Source of the DNA: Bacillus_BD sp050389805
GTDB taxonomy: Bacteria; Bacillota; Bacilli; Bacillales; Cytobacillaceae
DNA length: 64,000 bases
Direction of reading: 5' to 3'
Assembly (NCBI RefSeq): GCF_050389805.1
Contig: NZ_CP130945.1
Coordinates: 3,410,001-3,474,000 of the forward strand
Shown: positions 53,533 to 61,942 of the stretch, piece after piece
Layout: each line of letters opens with the position of its first letter
Position numbering within the stretch: the stretch's first letter is position 1
Notes under the pieces: generated by a model
What the model was told of the DNA's origin: nothing
The model's database searches: none
The model's input: the letters and a program-made list of their open reading frames with translations, nothing else
Program-made: the position numbers and the translations under genes

Positions 53533-53820
53533 TTACTTCGGAAATATTTTATATCGATCGGGGCTTTCATTTATTTGATTTAACATAACCTCAATTAATT
53601 CTCTTGGAAAACGAGTTTGACTTTCCTTATCATTCAATACATATGATAGATAATAAAAATCTTCATCCACCGTAATATGAATGTCCACGATTTCATGTTC
53701 TTCCTTTAAAATATCGCGAAACATTTCCTCCGTTTCTAGAGCTGCTGTATCTTCAGGTCTTGCATCACAAACCACTTTTATCGTCAACCAATTATACAGA
53801 CTATCATGTATCGAACTCAT
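53533..53820 (-). CDS. Small conserved-looking protein of unknown function
   Basis: The 95-residue soluble acidic protein has mixed strands and helices (WLTIKVVCDARPEDTAALET, IVDIHITVDEDFYYLSYVLND). I do not recognise a family. ATG at 53820 lies 17 bases after the ylaH stop, so it is probably in one operon with ylaH. Codon use looks like the neighbours. Confidence 0.75.
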   Translation of the reverse strand: MSSIHDSLYNWLTIKVVCDARPEDTAALETEEMFRDILKEEHEIVDIHITVDEDFYYLSYVLNDKESQTRFPRELIEVMLNQINESPDRYKIFPK

Positions 53821-53837
53821 AACCGCATCCCCATTCT

Positions 53838-54137
53838 CTATTGCATTTTATGTCGATGTAGACGAATTTTGTAAATAATCAAAATCATAGCAGCAACCAC
53901 TAATCCTTCTGTAATTGGAAGAAAAATACCTAAAAAACTTAAAAACGTACAGCCAAATATGAGAAATAAATATATAATGACAGATTTAAGCAATGGTAAT
54001 TTTTGTGAAAAGCCTAATTTAAACACAAGAATACATAATAGCAAAATAGTAATATACAACAACCACATACCTAAGTCTGAATTTTCATCCACCTTATATA
54101 AAGCCGCAAAAAAAGATAGCCTGTCTGTAATATCCAT
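53838..54137 (-). CDS. ylaH: YlaH-like membrane protein
   Basis: The 99-residue protein has three membrane segments (about 24-42, 50-71 and 74-90) and fits the YlaH-like family: RLSFFAALYKVDENSDLGMWLLYI in two pieces, KLGFSQKLPLLKSVIIY. No function is known. ATG at 54137 follows GGGAGGG. It is downstream of typA, as in B. subtilis. Confidence 0.85.
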   Translation of the reverse strand: MDITDRLSFFAALYKVDENSDLGMWLLYITILLLCILVFKLGFSQKLPLLKSVIIYLFLIFGCTFLSFLGIFLPITEGLVVAAMILIIYKIRLHRHKMQ

Positions 54138-54207
54138 TGTCTGTATGTCCCTCCCCTATTCCTTTGAATCTACTATACTACAAAAAGACTAATTATTTCA
54201 AATATTA

Positions 54208-54455
54208 TAAACGGAATACGTAAGCGCCTTTCTCCCCCCGATAAAGATCACTCTCTCCTATTGGTAAGCCTTTAGGTGAAGTAAGTGGAATAGTCGAACT
54301 TATTCATTACACCCAGCACAAGACGAGCACATAAAGAGTTTTCTTATTGACTGATTTGCCTGCTATGCAGAGTTTTTTAACAATTTTTAAGAGGCTGAAG
54401 TACAAAAAAACCTTTATGACCTCGAGGTGGCCACTTGAGCTAGACATTAATCTAA
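54208..54455. repeat. Dispersed repeat with GAGCTAGAC end, copy 3 (degenerate)
   Basis: It begins ACGTAAGCGCCTTTCTCC and ends CTTGAGCTAGACATTAATC, the same end motifs as 5370-5560. It fills most of the 384-base gap between ylaH and typA. Confidence 0.4.
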
Positions 54456-54484
54456 CTTCTAAAAAACTCATCTTTCATAATTAA

Positions 54485-54517
54485 AAAAGGGAAACATCTT
54501 ATATGTCTCCCTTTTTC
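54485..54517 (-). terminator. Intrinsic terminator after typA
   Basis: AAAAAGGGAGACAT and ATGTTTCCCTTTTTT arms on the minus strand, starting five bases after the typA stop. Confidence 0.85.
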
Positions 54518-54521
54518 GATA

Positions 54522-56363
54522 TTACGCTTCCACTTCCGCACTTTTCTTCTTCTTCGCTGCTTTTTCCCGCTCATTTTTATTAAGAATCTTTTTCCGTAAG
54601 CGAATGGATTGTGGAGTTACTTCACAATACTCATCTTCATTAAGATACTCTAGTGATTCCTCTAATGTTAAAATACGCGGTTTTTTAATAGTTGACGTTT
54701 GATCCTTAGTGGCAGACCTAACGTTTGTTTGTTGTTTCATCTTTGTTATATTAACAGCAAGGTCGTTTTCTCTTGAATGTTCTCCTACGATCATTCCTTC
54801 ATAAATCTCAGTACCAGGTTCAACGAAAATGACACCACGATCTTCTACTTGCATAATTCCATATGTTGATGCTTTTCCGCTTTCCATTGAAACAAGTACA
54901 CCTTGACGTCTTCCACCTACTTGTCCTTGCTGCATCGGTTGGTAACTATCAAAGGTATGGTTGAGAATCCCATATCCATGAGTTAGCGTTAGGAATTCTG
55001 TTGAATATCCAATTAACCCTCTTGCTGGTACATTAAAGATAAGACGAACTTGCCCATTTCCGTTATTAATCATATCTAATAATTCGCCTTTACGTGAACC
55101 CATCGATTCCATAACGGCTCCAGTATGTTCTTCAGGAACATCAATTTGAACTCGCTCAACAGGTTCACAACGAACACCGTCAATTTCCCTTACAATGACT
55201 TTTGGTTTAGAAACCTGTAGTTCATAGCCTTCACGTCGCATATTTTCAATTAAAATTGATAAATGTAGCTCCCCACGACCAGAAACAATCCATGCATCTG
55301 GTGAGTCAGTGTTTTCTACTCGTAAGCTAACATCTGTATGAAGTTGTTCGCGAAGTCTTTCTTCAATTTTTCTAGAAGTGACATATTTACCTTCACGACC
55401 AGCAAATGGACTATTATTCACAACAAATTCCATCTGCAAAGTAGGCTCATCAATACGTAAAATTGGTAATGCCTCTTGATGTTCAATCGGACAAACCGTT
55501 TCCCCAACATTAATGTCTTCCATACCGGAAACGGCGATTAAGTCACCTGCATACGCTTCTTGGATTTCCAATCGTTTTAAACCAGAGAATCCCATTAACT
55601 TCGAAACCCTAAATGATTTCACACTTCCATCAAGTTTCATTAATGCGACTTGCTGACCGACCTTAATTGTTCCGCGGAATACACGTCCAATCCCAATTCT
55701 TCCAACAAATTCGTTATAATCTAAGAGAGCAACTTGAAATTGAAGTGGTTCTTCGCGATTATCAACAGGTGCAGGAATATGGTCGATAATCATATCATAA
55801 AGAACTTGCATGTTTTCATCTTGTTTCTCTGGATTGATACTAGCAGTTCCATTAATTCCAGATGCATATACTACTGGAAAATCAAGTTGATCTTCATTTG
55901 CATCAAGTTCAATGAATAAGTCAAGCACTTCATCTACTACTTCTGCAGGACGAGCAAAATCACGGTCAATTTTATTTACGACAACGATCGGTGTTAAGTT
56001 TTGCTCTAATGCCTTTTTTAATACGAATCTTGTCTGTGGCATTGTTCCTTCGTAAGCATCAACAACTAATAGAACGCCATCAACCATTTTCATGATCCGT
56101 TCTACTTCACCGCCAAAGTCTGCGTGTCCTGGCGTATCAAGAATATTGATTTTTTTATCCTTATATTGGATAGCAGTATTTTTTGCTAAAATCGTAATTC
56201 CTCGTTCTCTTTCGATATCACCTGAATCCATTGCACGTTCTTCTACATGTTCATTTGAACGGAATGTACCAGCTTGTTTTAACAATTGATCAACTAATGT
56301 CGTTTTACCATGGTCAACGTGGGCAATAATTGCAATATTTCTAATATCTTCTCTGCTTTTCAA
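54522..56363 (-). CDS. typA: Translational GTPase TypA/BipA
   Basis: TypA (YlaG) is a ribosome-binding GTPase involved in 50S assembly and stress growth. The 613-residue protein has G motifs AHVDHGKTTL (G1), DTPGHADFGGE (G3) and NKIDRD (G4), then EF-G-like domains and the TypA-specific C-terminal domain ending in a Lys-rich tail. AGGAGG lies eight bases before a TTG at 56363, giving KSREDIRNIAIIAH as in relatives. The in-frame ATG at 56399 lies upstream of that site. Confidence 0.95.
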   Translation of the reverse strand: MKSREDIRNIAIIAHVDHGKTTLVDQLLKQAGTFRSNEHVEERAMDSGDIERERGITILAKNTAIQYKDKKINILDTPGHADFGGEVERIMKMVDGVLLVVDAYEGTMPQTRFVLKKALEQNLTPIVVVNKIDRDFARPAEVVDEVLDLFIELDANEDQLDFPVVYASGINGTASINPEKQDENMQVLYDMIIDHIPAPVDNREEPLQFQVALLDYNEFVGRIGIGRVFRGTIKVGQQVALMKLDGSVKSFRVSKLMGFSGLKRLEIQEAYAGDLIAVSGMEDINVGETVCPIEHQEALPILRIDEPTLQMEFVVNNSPFAGREGKYVTSRKIEERLREQLHTDVSLRVENTDSPDAWIVSGRGELHLSILIENMRREGYELQVSKPKVIVREIDGVRCEPVERVQIDVPEEHTGAVMESMGSRKGELLDMINNGNGQVRLIFNVPARGLIGYSTEFLTLTHGYGILNHTFDSYQPMQQGQVGGRRQGVLVSMESGKASTYGIMQVEDRGVIFVEPGTEIYEGMIVGEHSRENDLAVNITKMKQQTNVRSATKDQTSTIKKPRILTLEESLEYLNEDEYCEVTPQSIRLRKKILNKNEREKAAKKKKSAEVEA

Positions 56364-56564
56364 ATAAGTGTCCTCCTGCCTTATAATAAGGTTTATCAAA
56401 AAAATATATATAAATCATGATCATCTATAAGCGAACATGATAGTCATTCACTTAACTGAGATATTATATCACAATTGCAGTAGAAACTAATAATTTTTTT
56501 TTGTAAAATAAAGGTAAGAGGATTTTTATAATTGCAAAACTTTAGAAAAAGGGGAAATTTATTC

Positions 56565-56762
56565 ATGGAAAAAAATGTTAAACAGACAAAGGGTTTCTTT
56601 TTGCTTTTAGCCTTTTTGGGAACGCTTTGTTTATCTGGATTAAGTATTTCGATCGCAGAAGGCAGCTTAATTGGGGGATTGGTGAGTATCGTTATTCTTC
56701 TTTTTACTATGGGGCTCGGATTTTCTCAAAAAAAAAAATTTCAAGAAAAGGAGACTGTTTAA
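56565..56762 (+). CDS. ylaF: DUF5325 membrane protein YlaF
   Basis: The 65-residue protein has two membrane segments (about 9-27 and 32-52) and a short basic-acidic tail. It matches YlaF (DUF5325), located next to typA in B. subtilis. ATG at 56565 follows AAAGGGG; a longer frame to 56532 lies before that site. The function is unknown. Confidence 0.82.
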   Translation: MEKNVKQTKGFFLLLAFLGTLCLSGLSISIAEGSLIGGLVSIVILLFTMGLGFSQKKKFQEKETV

Positions 56763-57075
56763 AGGGAAGTAGTTCAGTTCCTATAATCCTTGTTACTCAA
56801 AATACGGAATTTAAGCCTATTAAAAATAGTAACCAATACAATAACTATTTTTTGGAGTAATTAACAGGATACACATGTTCCGTTGTCCGACAATCACTAT
56901 GATTTCTCATTTTATCGGACATAGGTTCAGCTATTTATCTAAAGGTTGGCAAATACGTACTCAGTATCGAAGGCTCTCCAAAATAGAATGATTGATTATA
57001 ACGACGTACTCAATGTCCTTAAATAAGTTGCAACGACCGGAAATAGTTAATAAAATTAGCGGGATTAATTCATAC

Positions 57076-57117
57076 AAGTAAAACACATGGATACACTGTT
57101 ATCCATGTGTTTTACTT
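57076..57117. other. Perfect 18-base inverted repeat in the ylaF-suhB gap
   Basis: Arms 57076-57093 and 57100-57117 are exact complements with a six-base loop. It lacks a clean T tract on either side, so it is an atypical terminator for suhB or another structured element. The rest of 56763-57239 shows only a weak TTGTCCGA/TCGGACA pair near 56882-56927. Confidence 0.6.
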
Positions 57118-57239
57118 TACCATTTCCATTAATTTTTGACTTTGATTTCTAATGTATCTTACATCTTCTTCACATTATCAGAACTACAGTTTAAAAGCAG
57201 TTCCCTTTTTTGAATAATCCTTGTTATTTTAAATACATG

Positions 57240-58043
57240 TCAAGTCCAGTCTCCATTTTGTAAATACTGATTCATTACTTCATCATGCAATCCCGGTTTC
57301 GAAATGAATACGGCGGTTTGATTCAATAAATCCAATGGTTTGCCTCTTAAATCAGTAGCGCGTCCTCCCAATTCTTCAACAAGTATTTTCCCCGCTGCAT
57401 AATCCCATGGAGATAAACGCAGGGAAATATAACCATCTAATCGACCAGCAGCAACATAAGCAATTTCAAGTGCGGCACTACCATAGTTTCTCGTTCCTCG
57501 AGTACTCTTGACAAGTGGAGTTAAAATGGAAGGGTCTATTCTTTTATTTGGAATAATCCATATTGGGTTTATTCCAAGGATTGCTTTTGAGACAGTTGCA
57601 GGAGGCAATGGTTTTAGAGCTGTATCATTCATGAATACACCGTGCCCCTTTAAAGCGTGGTATAATTCATCATGAACAACATCATATACAAGCCCTATTT
57701 TCCCAACCCCATTTTCAAAAATCCCAATTGAAATAGCAAAATTTCTCTGCATATGTACAAAATTCATCGTTCCATCTATTGGGTCAATAATCCATACAAT
57801 TCCATCTGTGGACGTTATCTGATCTCCTAGACCCTCTTCCCCTAAAATTTTATGGTCTGGGTAGGTTTCTCGAATTTTATTAATAAAGAACCTTTCTGTA
57901 TTACGGTCGATTTCTGTTACTAAGTCATTTTGATTCGATTTAGTCTGAATCACTAATTCTTCTGTAAAAGAGTCCCTTATCATAGAACCCGCAGCCTTAA
58001 TCCAAGCTTTTGCATGCGCATCAATTTGTTCCCAGTTTGCCAT
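57240..58043 (-). CDS. suhB: Inositol monophosphatase family protein (YktC/SuhB)
   Basis: The 267-residue enzyme hydrolyses myo-inositol phosphate or related substrates with Mg2+. Metal-site motifs are GEEGLG near 70, WIIDPIDGTMNFVH near 84 and SPWDYAAGKILVEE near 212, the complete set for the family. It matches YktC of B. subtilis. ATG at 58043 follows GGAGG; the frame is open to 58076, before that site. Its physiological substrate is not certain. Confidence 0.92.
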   Translation of the reverse strand: MANWEQIDAHAKAWIKAAGSMIRDSFTEELVIQTKSNQNDLVTEIDRNTERFFINKIRETYPDHKILGEEGLGDQITSTDGIVWIIDPIDGTMNFVHMQRNFAISIGIFENGVGKIGLVYDVVHDELYHALKGHGVFMNDTALKPLPPATVSKAILGINPIWIIPNKRIDPSILTPLVKSTRGTRNYGSAALEIAYVAAGRLDGYISLRLSPWDYAAGKILVEELGGRATDLRGKPLDLLNQTAVFISKPGLHDEVMNQYLQNGDWT

Positions 58044-58118
58044 TTCCTTACCTCCATGATCAAATATATTGTACATGATATTTTATCTTATTTATCATTC
58101 TAAACCAACGGCACTAAA

Positions 58119-58156
58119 TAAAAAACGAACTCTTTCCATTCACAGAGTTCGTTTCT
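58119..58156 (-). terminator. Intrinsic terminator after ykzI
   Basis: AAACGAACTCT pairs with AGAGTTCGTTT and is followed by TTTTT on the minus strand. Confidence 0.88.
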
Positions 58157-58203
58157 AATCAAATCCCACCATTTTCATTTTGATATGTTTCTCCTTTAAT
58201 CCA

Positions 58204-58398
58204 TTACAGAGCTTTTAATGTTAGTAGTTCCTGCCTAATCTCCTCAAGTTTTTCTTTACTTTTGGTTTTCTTGATTTCATTATTTTCTCCCATTGCCTCA
58301 AATAAAACGGCCAATTCATAATCCATTTCCATTTTTAAAATCGCTTTTCTTTCGTTTTCGATTGATTTCCCTTTAATTGAATTCATCACCTGTTTCAT
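58204..58398 (-). CDS. ykzI: Small YkzI-like protein
   Basis: The 64-residue protein is charged and wholly helical, with a likely coiled coil (KGKSIENERKAILKMEMDYE, then KSKEKLEEIRQELLTLKAL). I assign YkzI from size and position between yktB and yktC (suhB). The function is unknown. ATG at 58398 follows GGAAGGGG. Confidence 0.7.
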   Translation of the reverse strand: MKQVMNSIKGKSIENERKAILKMEMDYELAVLFEAMGENNEIKKTKSKEKLEEIRQELLTLKAL

Positions 58399-58644
58399 AA
58401 TTGATACACCCCTTCCAAAGTAGTTACCCTTTCTACTTTTTAAATAATCTGACTATTTTGTGGTTGTAATCATATATTATGTTTAAATTGCTATTCTTGC
58501 AACAAATTTGCACATTTGCCTATTCACCTTACCCCTCTATGAAAGGAAATTGATCATTATTCATCAATCTATTCGACATTCATAATTCTTCTTGTTTAAA
58601 TATGATTGTGATAAAATATTTAATAAAATAAGGAGGTTTTCAAA

Positions 58645-59265
58645 GTGGCTTTTAATGGTTTTACAAATGATGATTTTGATGTTTTTTCAATAGATGGTTT
58701 AGAACAGCGTATGGAGGCCTTAAAAACTAATGTACGACCTAAACTAGAATTTCTTGGAAATCACTTTGCCCCAACATTAGCTACCATGCTAGGTGAAGAA
58801 ATCTTTCCACATGTTGCCAAGCATGCAAGAAGAACGATTAACCCGCCAAATGACACTTGGGTTGCCTTTGCTAATAATCCTAGAGGTTACAAAATGCTAC
58901 CCCATTTTCAAATTGGACTGTGGGGAACCCATCTGTTTATCTGGTTCGCCATTATTTACGAAGCACCTAATAAATTAGAATTTGGCAAGACACTAGAAAA
59001 AAATATCAATACGATTTATGATGATATTCCTGAGGATTTTGTATGGTCACTTGATCATATGAAACCAGAAGTTCTAAAACATAACGAATTATCTATAGAA
59101 GACTTGACTAACATGTTTGTCCGCTTGCAAACGGTGAAAAAAGCTGAAATTCTATGTGGATACCAAATCCCTAGAAACCAAGCTGTTCAACTATCTGGTC
59201 AACAACTTCTTGATAAAATCGATACCGTTTTTAACACCGTATCTTCACTTTATAAAATGCTATAA
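58645..59265 (+). CDS. yktB: UPF0637 (DUF1054) protein YktB
   Basis: The 206-residue protein matches the DUF1054 family: FTNDDFDVFSIDGLEQRM near the start, HVAKHARRTINPPNDTWVAF in the middle, HFQIGLWGTHLFIWFAIIYE later. The function is unknown. The start is GTG at 58645, with AAGGAGG eight bases upstream. It is divergent from ykzI. Confidence 0.9.
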   Translation: MAFNGFTNDDFDVFSIDGLEQRMEALKTNVRPKLEFLGNHFAPTLATMLGEEIFPHVAKHARRTINPPNDTWVAFANNPRGYKMLPHFQIGLWGTHLFIWFAIIYEAPNKLEFGKTLEKNINTIYDDIPEDFVWSLDHMKPEVLKHNELSIEDLTNMFVRLQTVKKAEILCGYQIPRNQAVQLSGQQLLDKIDTVFNTVSSLYKML

Positions 59266-59419
59266 AGTGAAACTTCTATAAGTGTAGTTTTTCGATGCAC
59301 AAGATGGGTTAGTGCACACGTTGAGATAAGGTTTTTCTTTGGGCTTCAGCCCTAAAAAAATTGTTTAATCAGGCTTTCCGTGACAGGACGTCGCGTTATT
59401 AACATGCTGCAGCCTCACG

Positions 59420-59593
59420 AATAGTTAGTTGTTACCAGCAGCATGCTGGTCCCACATACGTTCTCGAAGGCATAATTAAGTTCATGTCATCTTTTTCGAA
59501 TCTTTATTGGAGTTGACCCTCTACCTATCTACTTTTGGTTTTTTCCTCATTGTCTCGGCTAGTAGGTTTTCTGCCAGTAAAAACAGGTTAAAA
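59420..59593 (+). repeat. Composite dispersed repeat, copy D
   Basis: The modules are AATAGTTAGTTG, AGCATGCTGGTCCCACATAC, TTTTCGAATCTTTATTGGAG, CTACCTATCTAC and GCCAGTAAAAACAGGTTAAA, in the same order as copy A. Together with a small GGGCTTCAGCCC hairpin it fills the 441-base gap between yktB and yktA. Confidence 0.65.
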
Positions 59594-59635
59594 TGGGAAT
59601 ACTTCCCTTTTTAACATAATATGATAAATTTGGGA

Positions 59636-59673
59636 ACAAACCTCCTAATCATTAAACAGGATTAGGAGGTTTT
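59636..59673. terminator. Terminator hairpin between yktB and yktA
   Basis: A perfect ten-pair CCTCCTAATC/GATTAGGAGG stem with a nine-base loop. TTTT follows on the plus strand and TTTGTT on the minus strand, so it may serve yktA. Confidence 0.7.
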
Positions 59674-59706
59674 AGCTTGTTTTCTAATATATGCATTCAG
59701 GGTCGA

Positions 59707-59973
59707 TTACATTCTTATAATTGAACCAGAAGCCTCTCTTGCCTTTTTTATCGCTCGATATGAGGAATATCCACTAACCTCCTCAAACTCTCTACATAGC
59801 GTTTTTTCCTGGGCTTTACTTGGTACAATTTCTTTAAAACGATTATAGATATGTAAGAGTTTATCTCTGTCTATTCCCCTTTCGTATGCTTGTTCAATAC
59901 TTTCATAAAAATGAATTACATCAATAATCTCGTCTGTTGACCAATCGTGATCGATAGGGTATTGATAGTCCAC
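59707..59973 (-). CDS. yktA: UPF0223 protein YktA
   Basis: The 88-residue protein matches the UPF0223 family: DYQYPIDHDWSTDEIIDVI at the start, YNRFKEIVPSKAQEKTLCRE in the middle, SGYSSYRAIKKARE near the end. The function is unknown. AAAGG is nine bases from a GTG at 59973, which gives the conserved length. An ATG three codons earlier touches the site, so I prefer GTG. Confidence 0.87.
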   Translation of the reverse strand: MDYQYPIDHDWSTDEIIDVIHFYESIEQAYERGIDRDKLLHIYNRFKEIVPSKAQEKTLCREFEEVSGYSSYRAIKKAREASGSIIRM

Positions 59974-60145
59974 TTCAAACATCCTTTACATTTTTCTTTA
60001 CCTGCGAATACCTCGTTATTGTAATTAAACCATGAACATTAATTATTCACAAATTATTCTAGGCAACTGGGCACAATAATGCTATAATTCATTTGTTTTA
60101 TTTTTCATTGAAACGAATAACTATATAAAAGAGGTGTTAATTCCA

Positions 60146-61615
60146 TTGAATCAATCTCATACACCACTATTTAGCGGAGTAATTAAACATGCTCAAAAAA
60201 ACCCGATTCAATTTCATATACCTGGACATAAAAAAGGCAGAGGTATGGCTCCAGAATTTAGAGAATTCGTTGGCGATAATGCACTTTCCATCGACTTAAT
60301 TAATATTGGACCACTTGATGACTTGCACCAGCCAAAAGGAATCATTAAAGAGGCGCAAGATTTAGCTGCAGAAGCATTCGGAGCCGATCATACATTTTTC
60401 TCCGTTCAAGGGACAAGCGGTGCAATAATGGCTATGATTATGTCTGTTTGTGGTCCCGGTGATAAAATTATTGTTCCTAGGAATGTTCATAAATCCGTTA
60501 TGTCTGCGATCATTTTCTCAGGTGCTATCCCAATTTTTATCCATCCTGAAGTTGATGAACACCTTGGAATCTCTCACGGAATTACAACGGAATCACTGAA
60601 GCGGGCTCTTGTTGAATATCCTGATGCAAAGGCTGTACTTGTTATCAATCCTACTTACTTTGGGATTGCGGCTGACTTAAAAAGTATTGTAGAAATCGTA
60701 CATTCTTATGATATTCCTGTACTAGTTGATGAAGCCCACGGAGTCCATATTCATTTCCATGATGAATTGCCCTTATCTGCAATGCAGGCTGGAGCTGACA
60801 TGGCTGCTACAAGTGTACATAAATTAGGCGGTTCCATGACACAAAGCTCGATTTTGAATGTAAAAGGAAATCGTGTTTCCTATAAACGAGTCCAATCCGT
60901 ATTAAGTATGCTGACAACCACATCAACATCTTATTTATTATTATCATCATTAGACGTAGCGAGGAAAGAATTGGTCATTTCCGGAAAAAAAATGCTTGAT
61001 CGTACGATCGAACTCGCTAACTCGATTCGAAAAAGAATCAATCAAATTGAACACATGTATTGTGTTGGCGATGAAATCCTTGAAAGAGATGCCGCTTTTG
61101 ATTTTGATCCAACAAAACTAATCATTTCAGTAAAGGATCTAGGGTTATCTGGCTTTGATGTGGAAATATGGTTAAGAGAGAATTATAACATTGAGGTTGA
61201 GATGTCCGATTTATATAATATTCTCTGTATAATCACTCCTGGCGACTCAGAAGAGGATGCTAATACGTTTATTCAAGCATTATCACGTTTATCTAATGAA
61301 AGACATGCGCTTGCCGCTAAAATTCATTCTAAAGTGATTTTACCTGAGATACCTATTCTAGCGGTATCACCAAGAGATGCTTTTTATTCTGAAACAGAGC
61401 TTGTACCATTCGATGAATCTGAAGGAAGGATTATTGCAGAATTTATCATGGTATATCCACCTGGAATCCCGATTTTTATCCCAGGTGAAATCATTACAGA
61501 AGATAATTTAGTTTATATTAAAAAAAATCGCGATGCAGGACTTCCTGTGCAAGGACCCGAAGATTTTGACTTTAGAATGTTGCGTGTTATCAAAGAACAT
61601 AGAGCGATTAAATAA
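60146..61615 (+). CDS. speA: Arginine decarboxylase SpeA
   Basis: SpeA is the PLP-dependent, fold type I arginine decarboxylase of Bacillus, which makes agmatine for spermidine synthesis. The 489-residue protein has FHIPGHKKGRGM near 25, FSVQGTSGAIMA, the cofactor Asp-His in VDEAHGVHIHFHDELP, Lys in SVHKLGGSMTQSS as the PLP anchor, and the C-terminal AEFIMVYPPGIPIFIPGE. AGAGGTG sits nine bases before a TTG at 60146, which I take as the start. The frame is open to a GTG at 60134 within that site. Confidence 0.95.
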   Translation: MNQSHTPLFSGVIKHAQKNPIQFHIPGHKKGRGMAPEFREFVGDNALSIDLINIGPLDDLHQPKGIIKEAQDLAAEAFGADHTFFSVQGTSGAIMAMIMSVCGPGDKIIVPRNVHKSVMSAIIFSGAIPIFIHPEVDEHLGISHGITTESLKRALVEYPDAKAVLVINPTYFGIAADLKSIVEIVHSYDIPVLVDEAHGVHIHFHDELPLSAMQAGADMAATSVHKLGGSMTQSSILNVKGNRVSYKRVQSVLSMLTTTSTSYLLLSSLDVARKELVISGKKMLDRTIELANSIRKRINQIEHMYCVGDEILERDAAFDFDPTKLIISVKDLGLSGFDVEIWLRENYNIEVEMSDLYNILCIITPGDSEEDANTFIQALSRLSNERHALAAKIHSKVILPEIPILAVSPRDAFYSETELVPFDESEGRIIAEFIMVYPPGIPIFIPGEIITEDNLVYIKKNRDAGLPVQGPEDFDFRMLRVIKEHRAIK

Positions 61616-61619
61616 CTTA

Positions 61620-61652
61620 GAAGCTGTCATTTGCGACAGCTTCTTTTTTTTA
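61620..61652 (+). terminator. Intrinsic terminator after speA
   Basis: GAAGCTGTC pairs with GACAGCTTC and runs into eight or nine T, four bases after the speA stop. Confidence 0.92.
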
Positions 61653-61703
61653 TCAACAAAAAAAGCATGCCGTTGCATGCTTTTACATTTATCAATTTAA
61701 CTA

Positions 61704-61829
61704 TTAATTTTCTTCTTTTTTATGCTCGTGGCGTTTGCAGTTGCATTTAGATGAATAAAGCACAGTCACCTTTTCATCTTCGAAGTAATCAATTGTTGCA
61801 TTGCATTCTTGACATACGATTGTGCCCAT
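61704..61829 (-). CDS. sr1P: GapA-binding peptide SR1P
   Basis: A 41-residue peptide beginning MGTIVCQECNATIDYFEDEK and ending in a Cys, His and Lys-rich tail (KCNCKRHEHKKEEN). Cys pairs at 6/9 and 29/31 suggest metal binding. It matches SR1P of B. subtilis (39 residues), which binds glyceraldehyde-3-phosphate dehydrogenase GapA and stabilises its mRNA and RNase J1 contact. ATG at 61829 has AAGGGG nine bases upstream. An ATG three codons earlier abuts that site. Confidence 0.88.
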   Translation of the reverse strand: MGTIVCQECNATIDYFEDEKVTVLYSSKCNCKRHEHKKEEN

Positions 61830-61864
61830 TTTTTCCATCCCCTTATCTTAGATTCCCTTTAATA

Positions 61865-61880
61865 AGAAAGCGCTTTTTCT
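61865..61880. promoter_or_regulatory. cre-like CcpA site in the sr1 leader
   Basis: AGAAAGCGCTTTTTCT is a near-palindrome that fits the catabolite-responsive element core (AARCGYTT). It lies about ten bases downstream of the inferred sr1 start, a roadblock position. CcpA is a known minor repressor of sr1. Confidence 0.6.
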
Positions 61881-61895
61881 TTTTTCTTTAATCAT

Positions 61896-61924
61896 ATAAT
61901 AATATAACACTATTAAAAAATCAA
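61896..61924 (-). promoter_or_regulatory. sr1 promoter
   Basis: On the minus strand TTGATT (61924-61919) and TATTAT (61901-61896) are 17 bases apart. The expected start is near 61889. Confidence 0.65.
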
Positions 61925-61942
61925 GTACTAAAGTATAACACA
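61901..61942 (-). promoter_or_regulatory. Two CcpN boxes at the sr1 promoter
   Basis: TGTGTTATACT at 61942-61932 fits the CcpN consensus TRTGHYATAYW at all 11 positions. AGTGTTATATT at 61911-61901 fits at 10 of 11 and overlaps the -10 edge. CcpN represses sr1, gapB and pckA on glycolytic carbon in B. subtilis. The gap from here to 62290 shows no further gene. Confidence 0.65.

Larger units (their letters stand above)
61656..61889 (-). ncRNA. sr1: Dual-function small RNA SR1
   Basis: The transcript is inferred from a promoter at 61896-61924 to a terminator at 61656-61684 (GCATGC/GCATGC stem, then seven T). In B. subtilis SR1 lies in the same pdhD-speA gap, base-pairs with ahrC mRNA and encodes the SR1P peptide. 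The coding part here is clearly SR1P. I did not verify the ahrC-pairing boxes because ahrC is outside the window. Confidence 0.85.
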
